Source of the DNA: Pelecanus crispus
Lineage: Eukaryota; Chordata; Aves; Pelecaniformes; Pelecanidae
Direction of reading: 5' to 3'
DNA: 64,000 nucleotides
Assembly (NCBI RefSeq): GCF_030463565.1
Contig: NC_134653.1
Location: forward strand, 32,363,150 to 32,427,149
Below are positions 27,601 to 41,200 of this stretch, piece by piece. Each line of letters begins with the position of its first letter. Within the stretch, counting starts at the first letter, position 1. The position numbers and the translations under genes are program-made. The notes beneath the pieces are model-generated. The model searched no databases, was not told the origin of the DNA, and saw only the letters and a list, made by a program, of their open reading frames with translations.

Positions 27601-29925
27601 GACAGCCCTAAGTGCGTAAACAATGATGTCACTGAAAGAAGAAAGAACTTTTACCTCATGGTTTTGGGTTGTTTTGGCTTCTTTCCTGTGGAGCAATGGG
27701 GTCTGGCTCAGAGGTGGGGGTGAATCTGCCAGTCACCAAAATTCAGTGTTCTGGCACCTCTGCGTACAAGCAGGGGTTTGTCACAAATAGGATTAAAAGT
27801 CTGGGTGCCGTAGGCAAAAGGCCAAAGTGCCGATTATTCTACCAAGCCCTTCGGTAATAATCTTTAAATAACAGAAACGAGGGTTTATTATTTAAAAATC
27901 CACTTCCAGCTAGCTCCTAGATGCTGTTATTATTTTCCCTGTGCTATGAATAGAAATATGGAAAAAATAATAATCATAGGTTGTAAGAACTGAAAGCTTT
28001 TAACCAGAAGATTACATTAAAGAAAGCCCAACAATACAAACCCAACCAAGTCTTCAGGAAAGCTTTACATAAGAGCACACGGAGCCAAGAGCAAAGGAGG
28101 ACTTTGCCAAAAAGAGGAAGAGACAAAAGTGGCTGGAAATAAATTTTGACCACAAATCAAATTTACCCGTACAAAAGGTTGCATGCAATCTTTAATAATT
28201 TCTGCAGGCTGGATCTATTTTTGGAGCAAGTCAGATACAAGAACTGAGTAAAAAAAAAAAAAAAATCGGTCTGTAATTGCCACGAGAATGGCACAGTCTT
28301 GGCAGCTTTAGCATCAAGAGCAGATACTTCGTGCAGTCCAACTTCTAGATTTGCACTTACACCGTATCAATTCAAAATCGGGTCACCTCTTTTTGGAAAT
28401 GCTTATGCTCCTCAACAAGCTTTTGATAACGCTATGAACTTTAAAAATGTCCCATTAGTTTTTGGGGTTTTTTTCAACAATAGCTTGCAATTTTAGTCAA
28501 AGCAACTGAAAAGATAGTAGAAAAGCCTTGTGTTGGAACAAGCGATGGCACATTTCCCACATTTCTCATGCAAGAGATTGCTTTAAGACACCTTAAGAAA
28601 TATCAGTACAGTTTGGCTTTTAAAAACTTCTATGTCACCTAGATTCTGTCAATTTAGAGAGTCATCCCTGAAGTACCAAATTACACACGGATTTTTTTTT
28701 TAATAATCTTACATTAAAACATAAGAGCTCCTCATGCAGTCGCTGTAAGCGGGCTAAAAGCTCTGTCCCACAGATGAGCCAAACTGAGCAAAACCTAAAT
28801 TTTTTTCCTTTAGCTCTGTTAAGGACTTGCCAACAAGAAATCCTCCCAAACACAGATGTTTTAGGGAGTAACGTGGGCCTGACAGAGCCGAGATCTGGTG
28901 ACTGTGCTGGCAGCTGCAGTTGCCACCCTGCCTGAATTTGGGCAGATCTTGATGAATCATATTCGTAACATGTGATTTGAGATCATTAGCGTGTCTAACT
29001 GGTAACCACATAGATTGTTTTTAAACGAGGATCTTTAACCCCGTCGGCTACTCTGGCTGAAAAGTAGCATGCAGAGGTTCTATTAATAAAAGACTTGCCC
29101 TCACTGAGCCTTCTGGACCGTGCCAAAGCAGCATTAAAAGATTTAAATCTATTAATGCTAGATGTCCCATCGACTTCTGCCATGAAATAGCAAGCAATGA
29201 TCACTCGCCGCAGCTCAGTAATTCCCCAAGGTTTTACGCATCACGAGAGAGCGAGGTAGAGAAGTGATTCTTACCAGGAATATTCGTTTGTTTTTAATGT
29301 AATAATTTGCAAAATTTTATCGTAAAGTTAAAAAAAACCCCAAGTTAATCGCTGGGCTTCATTTGGGAATTTCAGATTGGCTATTGCTACCTATGGGAAG
29401 AATCATTGTAGTACTCACTTTTTATACCAGAGACACACAGTACTTTGGAATTAACTTTGGATAAAGTTTTCAGATTACTGGGACTTGGTTTGACAGATTC
29501 AGCGTTGCACTAAATATCCCCAAACCCAGACAGTGGCTACATCATACTTCATAAGCTCAGGCATGTTGCTCAGGGGCATCAGCCTATTTTAGGTAAGAGA
29601 AAAGATTACTTTTTCAATTGCGTTACCTAATCTTGAATTTAATACGACCAAAATCATCTCTTGCTGCTTATTTGGAGGGCTGGTTTTTAGGTGTGCGAGT
29701 TTGTTCAAGTATGCTTAAAAAGCGTATTCTAAATGTTCTCTGTACGACACGCTGACAGATTGTCAGCAGCATTCGCAATTTGGCTTTGGAGAATTACATA
29801 GAAATGTCAGAACCAGATGCGTGTCATTTCCTTTTTCCTCCCAAGTTCTGCACGCGCTGGCTGCAGCCTGGCCTTTATCTCATCTCCCGCCCCTCCCTGC
29901 CGAGCCACTCCACCATTTCAGTGTT
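27601..29925. other. Intergenic, RNF34 to ANAPC5 (left part)
   Basis: AT-rich intergenic sequence between the divergently transcribed RNF34 and ANAPC5. Short frames have no recognisable product. A poly-A run lies at about 28248-28265. I see no RNA gene or known repeat. Confidence 0.65.
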
Positions 29926-30023
29926 TCATAGAATCATAGAATCGTTTAGGTTGGAAAACCTTTAAGATCATCCAGTCCAACCATTAACCTAACATTACCA
30001 AGTCCACCACTAAACCAATTAAG
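29926..30023 (-). mobile_element. CR1 LINE, 3' end fragment
   Basis: Begins TCATAGAATCATAGAAT, the reverse complement of the CR1 terminal ATTCTATGA repeats, then GTTTAGGTTGGAAAA and the conserved ATCATCCAGTCCAACC segment. The element therefore points to the minus strand, with its 3' end at 29926. About 100 bases remain, a typical 5'-truncated avian CR1. Confidence 0.9.
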
Positions 30024-30092
30024 GGTAGAGTAGCAATTTCATGTTTCCTGGCTTGGTGGCTGGATTATTTATAATGAATGTAAAAACTAGGA

Positions 30093-30391
30093 ATCATTAA
30101 GATTGGAAAGGATCTCTAAGATCATCAGTCCAACCGTCAACCCAACACCACCATGCCCACTAAACCATGTCCCAAAGTGCCACGTCTGCCTGTTTTTTGA
30201 ACACTTCCAGGGATGGTGACTCCACCACCTCTCTGGGCAGCCTGTTCCAATGCTTGACTACCCTTTCCGTGAAGAAATTTTTCCTAATACCCAATCTAAA
30301 CCTGCCCTGGCGCAGCTTGAGCCCATTTCCTCTTGTCCTATCACTTGTTACTTGGGAGAAGAGACCAACACCCACCTGACTACAACCTCCA
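30093..30391 (-). mobile_element. CR1 LINE, 3' fragment with ORF2 tail
   Basis: A second CR1 copy in the same orientation, about 70 bases from the first. On the minus strand, frame 30396-30160 reads the end of the CR1 reverse-transcriptase ORF, with the characteristic motifs [21 protein letters not shown] and [16 protein letters not shown]. The terminal repeats are less clear than in the neighbouring copy. It is 5'-truncated and non-functional. Confidence 0.92.
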
Positions 30392-30855
30392 CCCAAGCCG
30401 TCACACTTTATTTTCAGGAAATGTCAGTAAATTGACCTTTATAACATAATAGCTGTAGTTATTTCCTGGGTTATATATTCCAATATAGTTCAATGAGTAG
30501 TAGTTCATTGAGGTCTAGGAAGCTATCATTAATTAACAGCTAACTACAACATTAAGTTTCTTAAATGTAAATGTATTCCTGAAAATTACTCCACGCTTGA
30601 TGTGCCTCCTCCTCCTCCTCTCACCACCCCCAGGCACGAATCGGGAGCAACTCAACTGAAATCCCCAGGGACGTGCAGATGTATAATAATACCGAGTTTT
30701 GTTTTGCTCTTGCTTCCAAAAATGAGAACTATTATAATAATTGGAGTATTTTCTTTGGGAACATGAGGCCTTAATGAAGTACTTTAACAAATTATTGAGA
30801 AAATAAAAACTCAGCTGTGGAAATATCTTTTATTGCCTCGCAATTAATTCGCAAG
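30392..30855. other. Intergenic before ANAPC5 CpG island
   Basis: AT-rich sequence with a (CTC)n-like stretch near 30605-30620. No gene was recognised. Confidence 0.6.
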
Positions 30856-30859
30856 AAAT

Positions 30860-32230
30860 CCAATCCAACGGGAGCGAACGCGCTCCGGGCTGGTCTCCGG
30901 CTGGACCACGGGAACGCTCGCATCGTGGCGCGGAGCAGCCTCCCGGCGTGGCCCAGCGAGGCCCCGAGGGGCCCCTTCCGTGCCCGGCTGTGGGGCAGCA
31001 CCGTGCCCCCGCCGAGCCGCTGCCCCTCAGGCTCCCGGCGTGGCTCCCCTCACCGGGACACGCGGGGCCGACCCCGCCCGGGACAGCCGCCACGGTCGCG
31101 CCTTCCTCAGGGGGCCGCGGCACCTCCACCGAGGGGCCCCAGGACCTCACGCTTCGGGTGCTGCCCCCACCGCGCTGCCCGCCCCGCTCCCCGCAGGCCC
31201 CACGGGCCGTGGCGGGAGCAGCACGGAGGCCCCGGTCAGCGGCGGAGACGTGACCAGCTGCTGGGCTGTGGGCGATAACAGGCTGAGGCCAACCCACGCA
31301 GGCGCTGGCCGTAGCTCGCCGCAGCCCACAGCCTGGCCGAAGGGCTGCGGTGCCGTGCCGGCTCGCAGGAGGCCCCCGCGGAGCAGCGCGCCCGGCCGCC
31401 CTGCGCGGCTCCCCCCGCCCTTCGGCCGCTTCCCTGCGGGCGGTGCCGCGCGGGCCCTTCCCTCCCCGGAACGTCTCTCCTGGGCTCGGGCCGCCAGCCG
31501 GCCCCGCGGTGGCGGCGCACAGCTCCGCCTCTGATTGGCCGCGGCGCGGCCCGCGTGATGGCGACGGCAGCGGCGATTGGTCGGCGGGCGAGGCCGGTTT
31601 CCCGGGCGACGGGGCGGCGGGGCGGGCGGCCGGTGGCGGCCGGGTGCCGCCATGGCGAGCGTGCACGAAAGCCTCTACTTCAACCCGATGATGACGAACG
31701 GCGTGGTGCACGCCAACGTCTTCGGCATCAAGGACTGGGTCACCCCCTACAAGATGGCGCTGCTCGTGCTCCTCAGCGAGCTGGGCCGCGCCGGCGGGCA
31801 GCTCGGCCTGCTGGAGCGGCGGCGGCTCAACCGGCTGCTGCTGCCGCTGCTGCAGGTCAGGGACAGGGACAGGGACGGGGCCGGGCCTGGCCCCGAGGGG
31901 GAGGGAGGGCGACCCCAAGGGCCTGCTTCCGTTGTGGCCTGTCGCGACATGTCGCTCTCCTCCCCAGGGCCCTGACATGCCGCTGTCGCGACTGCGCAAA
32001 GCCATCGAGGAGTCCTGCCCGCACCTGGCCAGCTCCGTGCACATCAGGTGGGCGCCGGGGCCGTGCCTCCCCTCCCCGCCCGCAGGAAACCCTTAAACCG
32101 GGTCCCTGCGATCGGGGCGGGGCGGGAAGCGAGCGAGCTGCTGCGGGCCGGCCCCGCTGCGGGCTCCGACTGCAGGGAGGCACGAAGTCCCTGCGAGCCG
32201 GGCCTCCCTGCTGCTGGAGGCTGAGGGGCT
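30860..32230. promoter_or_regulatory. ANAPC5: CpG island / ANAPC5 promoter
   Basis: A sharp rise in GC and CpG begins near 30860 and covers ANAPC5 exons 1 and 2. Two inverted CCAAT (ATTGG) boxes, at 31534-31538 and 31576-31580, lie 118 and 76 bases before the start codon, inside a TATA-less GC-rich promoter. Very long minus-strand frames here (up to 404 codons) reflect composition only. Confidence 0.82.
31652..31855 (+). CDS. ANAPC5: ANAPC5 exon 1
   Basis: The exon has 68 codons from the Kozak-optimal ATG to CAG before donor GTCAGG. It is GC-rich like the island around it. The first 30 residues are unchanged from human; the end (RRRLNRLLLPLLQ) also matches. Confidence 0.95.
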
Positions 32231-35200
32231 GCTTGCGTTCTTCAGTTAATTCCCTCTTGCAGTTTCTGTGTTTTGTGTTGGAAACGTGAAGACGCTGCCG
32301 CTACAACCAGTAATGCCGTGGAAGATGATAAAGCCGTTACATGCGTGCTCTGCGTAATCTGTATCTACTTTGGTACCTATTAAGAAGCACTCTGAAATGT
32401 GTAGTTTAAAAAGTCATACATTTGGAGCAAAAATGTACTTCTGCAGTTTTCTTAGTTCTCATAAATAAGTTCTGACAGGCACACAACCCAAACACCGAAA
32501 CCATCTGTTTTAAAGCTTCTATGATACAGAAGATCTGTAATTTGACATTAGCTAACCCACTTAACAGCGATAGTTTTAAAAATCGGTCTATTTTGGGTTC
32601 CTAATTGTTTTGTTAGAAGAATAACAATCTTTTCTAATTGTTCCCTTTATTAAAATAACTGTTTAAAAAGGGAAAAGAACCCCAAACCTGATGATTATTT
32701 GGGTTATTAATATTTAATATGTTTTGATTTGGCTTATGAGTATAAAAACCTTCTGGGCCTAATGAATTTGCTACCACTTGGTTCTGTTTGTGTTTACTCA
32801 TCTATACCTGAAATAGAAGAATATTTTGTTTGATGCGTATTATTAATACCCTAAAAAATGTGGTCGTCTTTCCCTGTTTAGGTTAAAACTTATGGCAGAA
32901 GGAGAATTGAAAGATATGGAACAGTTTTTTGATGACCTTTCAGATTCATTTACAGGGACAGAGCCAGAAGTTCATAAAACAAGTGTAGTAGGTGAGTAAT
33001 TGTTATCCGTAAGCTATATTTGATGTGATATCTATCATTGATGTAATTCACTCAGGATACAGCTTTGTTTTTCTTTTTGGGGAGGTGTAAAGATTGCATA
33101 ATATGATTTTTCTCTTGCTCACATGTTTCATATTAACCAATAATTTTGCATGTTGTGCAGTTCTTAACTGCTCTTAACAATTTTTCGGTGATCAGATAGT
33201 CTGTGAGATTTGCCACTAAATTAATACCAGATCTATACCCTGCAAAATTGAGTTTTATCAATTGGTCGGCTAAGACAAGACGCTTAAGCAAAATTAAATA
33301 ATGCAATTTAATGTTCTGGTTATTATGATTTCTAGTCATCTCTCTGAAGCAGCAACCTTACAGACAGTTGTCATAACAGATGTTTTCCTTTGCAGGTCTG
33401 TTTCTCCGCCATATGATCTTGGCATACAATAAGCTTTCTTTTAGTCAGGTCTATAAGCTTTACACTGCGCTTCAGCAGTACTTTCAGAACGATGAGAAAA
33501 AAAGTGGAATTGATGAGAGTGATATGGAACTGACAAATACAGAGGAACTGGAGGGAAAAATGGAGAAAGAAGAACTTGATGGACCTTTAAGGTGATATAT
33601 TAATACTAAAGTCTTTCTCCTTAAGCAAAGTCCCACTTCTTAGGAGAATTAGTCTTATTTCAGATTACCTCTGTACACATCAGAGTAAACTTAAGCTTTG
33701 TCCAGCTCAAGATGCTACATTGTTAAACATTCCAAACTCCACGAATCCTCGTCTAGGCCCTGTGCGTGTCCTATCACTAACGACTTCAGCTGCGATATTG
33801 AGATGTAGTGCACTGTAGCTTGTGGGTTTTTTTGAAGCCGCACACACCGGCAGAGCTGGATGGCCTCTCCGTTTCCTTGGTGCCACCATGTGGTAACGCT
33901 TGTAAATGGCAGCAGTTCTGCTCAGCGTCTCACAGAAGATGGCGGTACCCCATTCTCATGCTCACTTAGGAAATCGCAAGCTGAAGGCCAGATGTTGCCC
34001 ACAGTTCCCTTCTGTACAGCCCACTACTGAATGACTGCTCTGCTTGTGCTAGTGTGTGATGTGATAAAGCTGATGGAGAGGTCACTTCTGCTTCCAGCAA
34101 GGAAAGATTGCTCGCTAAGGAAAAGTTAAGCTTAATGTTCTTGGTTTCTCTTTCCGTCCTTCTCCAAATAAAAGAACTCCTGTTTATTTACATCAAAAAT
34201 GAGAAGCAAATATTCAGATGTTTCACCCGCTAAAGAGGTGTTCCACTGTAAGAATAATCCTAAAAGCATTTTGTGTATCCATATATTTAAAATGTACTTT
34301 CTAAACTGTCTTTATATAAACTTGCAGTTGTGCATGCTCTATAGCATGAGTCAGTTAACAGCTTTTGGATCTGGCTGTACACTGTAGTTGCTGTCTTTCC
34401 ATGGAATAAATTTCTGTCTGCTCTTGCAGAACAGCTGTTTTCTGGGGTGATGTATGTGGCCAAAGTGCCAGTTCATTTCATTGTGACTATCTTCAGAAGA
34501 AAGGAAAAACAGAGCAAAGCCTTTTGACTATGTCAACCCCAAATCTTCTATCTGCTGTTTTCTTTGGGTTTTCACATGTATTTAGGGTAACTTTCATATT
34601 GACCATGCCCTCTGCAGATTGAAGATTACAACTAAATTGTGTGAAGTAATTTGGATTGTTAACTTTGATGTAGTAGATTTTATTCTTCATTAAGTTTTCT
34701 CCTTTTAGTTCCCTTTCATGCTCTTGAGCTCTAATCTCTCATAAAACTTTATAAAGCAAAAGTGTGGAGTGTCTGATAAAATGTATTTTCTTGTATTCTA
34801 TTTCACTGCCCTTGTTTCTAACCAGAGTGCTTCTTATCAGGGAAGAAGAGATATCTTGCAGTGGGCCTCTTTCCCAGAAACAAGCAGAGTATTTTCTTTC
34901 TCAGCAGGTACGTTAATTCTGAATAAAGTTGAGTAAATGATCAATAACGTGAATTTCACCTTCAATTTTATCCACAATGTCAGATATGATGTTTGCTTAG
35001 ATCTGTTAAGATTTGTTGATATCTTGCATGTAGTTGCTCAGTATGAGCACTTGGGGCTGGAAGTGTTTTATCTAGGCATGTACACCATATGATGATATTT
35101 GATCCTGAGAAGGTCACTTCCTTTCTGACTACTCGCTTCAGATTTGATGTCTGCTAAATGTGCAGTTTTGTTGATTATTCCAGCTGGTAAATACAAGATG

Positions 35201-38200
35201 GAGCGGAGATACTCATGGGCACAAATGTCAGTAAATGTGCTGCATGCTTATAATAAAAATAAAATATGTGTAATACGTGATGTTTCATGTACATTTTAAA
35301 AGGTCAAAGTAACTTCTCGGTCCCATTAGGATCTTTACTGCTAGGGGTTGTTGGACCCAGTAGCCTGATTGCAGCAAGGCTCCTGCAACTCCACGAACCC
35401 CAGTGCAACCGGTGGTGAGGCTGAGTGTGCTGTTATCCTGTTCCCCTCTGTGGCTGAGGAGGATGAAGGTTGATAAGCGCGAAATATATACGCTTGTACG
35501 CTCTCGCATGCACTCGCTCGCTCACTCTTGATTCCACCAGTAACTGGCCTTATATGCTCAGTTTATCAAGTAACTGGCCCATGGATTGTCTTGTCTCCAG
35601 TTGCCTCCAGCAGAAAGACACAACACGCGTACAGATGCATCTCTCAGTTGACCCAAAGGCCCCACGGTCTCTCCGTCAGTTGGCTTGGGACCTCCTGCTT
35701 GGCCTGGGCTTCCTCCAGTTGTCTTGTTCAGAGAAACTTATCTGGTCCAGTCTTGTGGCTGTTTCAATACTTGGCTCTCAAGCTGCTTATCCTACTTTCT
35801 GTCTAATCCAGCTTGATGTTCACCAGTGGTCACTCACTGACGCGTACTCTCACTTGCTCCAGTTGCTGGCACCACAGACACACGCGCGTCTGTGACCTGC
35901 TGTCCCCACTCCAGTTGCTGGCACCAGCGGCACACAGACCCCTGTGATCTAGCTCCAGTTGCTGGCACTTCAGCCTCCCTATACACATGCAGAATAGGGA
36001 ACCCCTTATCCAGGAGTAGAGTTAGAAATAGGGTTTAATGAGAGGACAAGACAGACTGCAGTGATCTGGTGCAAGGTATGGATTTTAACCGTAGTGATGT
36101 TTTATTATACTGTGTTTTTAGCAGGTGTGATTTATGTAGAGTATCTGTTACCAGTGTGTATAAATTTTTCTTTTTCCTCCTAATTAGAGTATTAAGGAAG
36201 AACTGGGATGTTTAGGAGGGTTCTGAAATTTGAAGTTGTTTTATTATTCAGTAATGCTTATTCTAGTAACTAGAGTATTGTAATTTTTTAATAATTGATC
36301 TACTTGCCAAAGCAAACTATGGATTTACTTTTATTTGGTTTCCTGAATTTTTTTGTGAGAAGATACATGTAATTCCAGAGAGCGATCCGTTGTATTAGTT
36401 CTTCAAAGAGAAACTTAAATAGAATTCTTTAAGTACCTTTAAACAGCCCTTTGAATAAGCTTTTGTTTTACTTGGTCTCTCTGATCTCTGGAAAGTAAAT
36501 GCTATAATATAGTATAGAATAAAACTGCCACTGATGTTTCAGCTTCATAGTAGACAGAGCTGTTACAGAATCTTCTTTATTGTTCTCTCCAAGCAGATAA
36601 CAAACTGACAAGCATGTATCAAAAGGTATTTATAACCCTCCAGTTTGAGTTGCTTATCTTACTTTTACTTTTCAATTTTTATGCCAGGCTTCTTTATTGA
36701 AGAATGATGAAACAAAGGCTCTTACTCCAGCATCTTTACAAAAGGAATTGAACAACTTGTTAAAATTTAATCCAGACTTTGCTGAAGCAGTAAGTATCTT
36801 TTTCTTCATCCAAAATGGTTGCAAAGGGATTTCTTATCTCTAGGATGGGATTATTTGGGAGTAATTTATTCTATATTGAAATATAAGCAGACGATAAAAA
36901 TACGAGCAAGTTGCATGTAAATGTTTAGTAATTCAGACTGAAACTCCTGAAGGTACAGAAACCTCAATTAAGCAAAGTACTTAACCACATGTCTAGCTTT
37001 ATGTGCAGATATAATCCTCTTAATTTTGCTGGGGCTACGTGAGTGCATTCTTGTTGAACTAAACCTAAAACTTTTTTCTTTTTACATACGTTTTCCTAAG
37101 AAATTTCAGGCCTCATACTCCCATAGTTTAAAAATCAGTATTAAGTGCGGTATCTGTTGATTTTGCTTACTCATGTTCACTTTACTTCTGGTGCTTAATA
37201 GCAATTTATACTGAAAGCAACAGACAATTCACATTGAGCATTGGTTCCAGAGCCGTGCTTGCGAGCATTTGCCTTGTTCCTTGACAACTTATTCTTGAGC
37301 AAGTTCCACGAGTTCGCAGTCAACTCTTTCCTGCCTTACTTTCTAACTCTCCCTCCCAGTAGCCTTGGGCTGAGGCAGACAGGATTTTCCTTGCTCCCAT
37401 TTGGAGATATATCCCTGAAAGGGCTGCCGTAGCAGGGGCTGGACTTGACAACTCCGGAAGTCCTCTGCAGTGTTCTGTTTGTCTGACATAAAGGGTTGTC
37501 CTGCCTGGGTCTCAAAGCCAAGAAGAAAATACATAGTTTTAGCATCTGCTTTCTACCTGCATGGCATTTGGAAGCAGTGCTCATGCTGCTGAGTATCTTC
37601 CTGAGTGCAGGCACGGTGGGAGTCATGCCTCCATTCCCACTCTCGCTTAGCACATAAATACAGGGACTCTACCTATGTCGAGGTCTCAGACTGGGTGGGA
37701 CAATTCTGACGGCCAGATCTTGGCCTATGGGACACCATTTGGAAGATCGCATTAGGGAAGACAACCAATTTTCTCCAAGATTTACAGAAATTCTGCACAG
37801 GTGGTATCAGTATTGCTGCAACTTCTGATGAAGCACTTTCCTGGCTGTGCAGTATTTCATGGTTGCACTTGTTAGGCAACCTTTCTCAGTAAGAAAATAC
37901 ATAGTAATTATAAACAATAACTTTGTTTTAATAGTTTTGTATAGTTAAAGCTGATTTTGCTTCAATTTTTAGCATTATTTAAGCTACTTAAACAGTCTCA
38001 GAGTGCAAGATGTCTTCAGTTCAACACACAGCCTCCTTCATTATTTTGACCGTTTAATTCTCACTGGAGCAGAAAGCAAAAGCAATGGGGATGAAGGTTA
38101 TGGTCGGAGTTTGAGATACGCTGCTCTGAATCTAGCTGCACTGCACTGTCGGTTTGGCCATTAGTAAGTTAATATATTGTACCACACAACTAAAATTCAT

Positions 38201-41200
38201 CTTGTTGCATCTTATAAGTGCTGATAGATAGACCTTTTGTTCATTCTGAAAAAATCTGTTGAGGAGAGGAAGGGACTTTCTCTAATTTGATAACAGCTGT
38301 AGTTGGGTTGGGCTGGAAATTTCTTGGAATCTTGATTTGTTTTGGTTTGGTTTTATTTTGACATTTATTTGGTTTTCATAATAACTGAGCCATCTACAAC
38401 AGGGTAAGAGTTGACATTTGTCTGTGTCCAGTTGCCACTGTTTCCTTGGTATTTAAATTCTCAATTGCTACACTTCCATGACCTCAGAAAGGTCAGTGGA
38501 CAGGAATGCCTATTTTCAGCTATATTTTCAAGAAAGTGTGCTTGGTTTTCTGTTAACATTCAAATCAACATAGAGCTGATGATCTGGAAAAAGAGTAAGT
38601 AAAAAAAAAAAAAAAAAAAAATCTGAGCTTTTTTAATTTTAAAATGCCGGAGGGGTGGGTGATATTTTATTGATAAAGCTGGCTTACCCATCTCCATGTA
38701 TGGTTTGCATTTATTGACTGCTGCCTGGATGCATCATGTAAAAGGACTGGAGATGGGAAGGACATCTGCAAAATTGAGAGCAACAACTCTTTCTACACAG
38801 GCAGATACTTAACATTGCCCCTGTTCAAGCACTAGCCTGGCACATTGGCACGTACAGGGTTTGAAAGCCCGCTTAGGGGTTACGGTTGCATTTTTGTAGT
38901 GGCTTGCAGATGCTGTCTTGCTTATTATCCTCAAGACAAGAATATATTGCTGACGTGCTAGGAGGAAAATGCAGGCTTTCTCAGCAGTCTATTAAATCAG
39001 TTATCTTCTGAGTGCGATATGCATAATTTAGATCAATATTCCTCTGTATCATAATACTGTATTTTAAGCACTGCAGGAATGCTAATATGTTCTCCCCTTT
39101 TGTTTGCTGATAGCCAGCAGGCTGAACTTGCACTTCAGGAAGCCATCCGAATTGCACAGGAGTCTAATGACCATGTTTGCTTGCAGCACTGCCTGGTAAG
39201 ATAGCGGTGTTGAAATGGAGGTTAAGTCACCTTCGTCTGTGTTATCTGAGCCTTTGCTCAGTGAGCTGTTGCAGAACTACTCTTACAGTAGTACCTCATC
39301 AAATGCATCAGTAATTTAAATGTGACTGTCCAACAGCGGGGTGACATTGCTTCTGGCAGATGGGTCACCCAGAGCAACAAACTGTAGGGAGATCATGGGA
39401 TGGTTTTGTTGCAACTCAGGATTACATTCTTAAACAGGAGTTGCGATCCCAGAGTACTGAGATCTCAGTACTAAGTTCGACGTTTAGTCTTGTATGTTTT
39501 AAAGAGACAAAGTACTTCATAAACTTCCTCCTTATCGTCTGTTGGATTCTCAAAGAGTAGTCAGCCTTCTTCTGAGGGGACAAAGAGGAGGAGGGAAAGA
39601 CTTAGGTTTTTCTGTATTTTGTTCTGTAATTAACATCATTGTTATAACAAATTGGCATCAATGGTATCAAACTCCTGAGATACTGCTTTCCACAGTTAAC
39701 TGTAATAATGGGGTTTCTGTGCATTACTCTGAACCTCTGGTGTCGACTGCTGTCAAGCCAGCGTCCCAGCCTAGCTGCACTTTTGATATATTTTGCTGCA
39801 CAGCATTTAATAGAAGTTTTCTTAGTATCATATTAATTCTGAAGAGTGGTTTGTATTGCCAGTGAGTCTTTGTGCATTCTGGGCAAAATGTAAGGGAAGT
39901 TAAAAGTGCTGCAGCCATTAGCTATTTGCAATGAGATTTTAACTTTTTTTTTTTCTTGCTAGAGCTGGTTGTACATCTTGGAGCAGAAGATATTCGATAG
40001 CTGTGTTCTGCTGGAGCACTCTGTAAACAAATCTTTACATTTTGGTTTGCCAGTAAGTCTGTTTCATTTAATTTTATTCTAGGACAAACACTTGCAGTGA
40101 GGGGAGAGTGCCTGATACGGTTTTGGGTTTTGTGGCTGGTCTGTTCAAAATATGTAACTGAATTTAAACAAATCTATTTTAACACTCCAAAATCTAGCTG
40201 TTTCTATTATTTTTATTCTTCATATTGACAAACCAGAGCTCAGTTGCTTTAATGCCAGTGCATTATTGCAAGGCTCACTGTTTTTCCTTCTACCTTGTTT
40301 ATTTTTCAGGCAGAAGAACTCTGTGGCTACTAGCCTGGCCCCATGCGCCATTTCGGCCCTGGGCCCGTAGCACAATCTGCTGGTGCTCAGGGGAGGTTCT
40401 TATGCCTCCGCCTTCCCTGAAACTCAGTGCTGATGCCTCTGGCAGGGTTTTGAACACGTTTACTTGTACGGCTCTGTCCTGGCTGTGAAATCTTGCAAGG
40501 CAGCCCTCCCCTTAGATAGTTTTGTGCCCTGAATCTGTTGGCTGTTAATGTTTAGTTCTGTCTTCCCCAAGATCTGCAATCTCTTTGTTAAGAGAATTGT
40601 TCTAAAAGGAACTAAACTGCTGGTGTTGGGAGATGAGAGCAGGCATGGCCACTTGGTGGGGAAGGGGGGAAGGCTCTGTGTTTTCACAGCTGTTTCATCA
40701 CTGGAGAAATCCAGGTACAAGTCCTGTCATCCTCTTTAAGACTTCTGTGTGGGGGAGTGGAAATTACCTTTCACATCTAACAAAATGGCATTCACATTAT
40801 GTGTGGGTGTGCATAAGAGGGTATTTAAAGAAATGCCTGGAGCAGTGTTCCTTTGTCTGTGCTGAATAACATCACCTCTTTTTCTTCGGGATTTTTTCTT
40901 TGTTTAGAACTCTTGCTCCGGTGTAATTTGCAAGCCTAGTGCACTCTACTGTCTTTCAATGCTGTTTGTATTTTTTTTTCTTCTTCCCAGTACCTTGCTT
41001 CCCTGGGAATACAGTCCTTGGTTCAGCAAAGAGCTTTTGCAGGAAAGGCTGCCAACAAACTAATGGATGCCTTAAAAGATTCTGATCTGTTGCACTGGAA
41101 ACACAGCTTGTCAGAGCTTATTGATATTAGTATAGCACAGAAGACTGCCATTTGGAGATTATATGGCCGCAGGTATTTTGTTTCTTCTGAACTCTTGGGT

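Noticed and set aside
30830-32044. A 404-codon minus-strand open frame over the ANAPC5 CpG island
   Set aside because: Low-complexity Pro/Gly/Arg/Ala product caused by high GC, antisense to ANAPC5 exons 1 and 2, with no domain and no plausible start context.
40225-40488. Possible extra ANAPC5 exon after TTTTTCAG in intron 9
   Set aside because: The protein reads continuously from exon 9 to exon 10 without it, and the frame has no similarity to ANAPC5.
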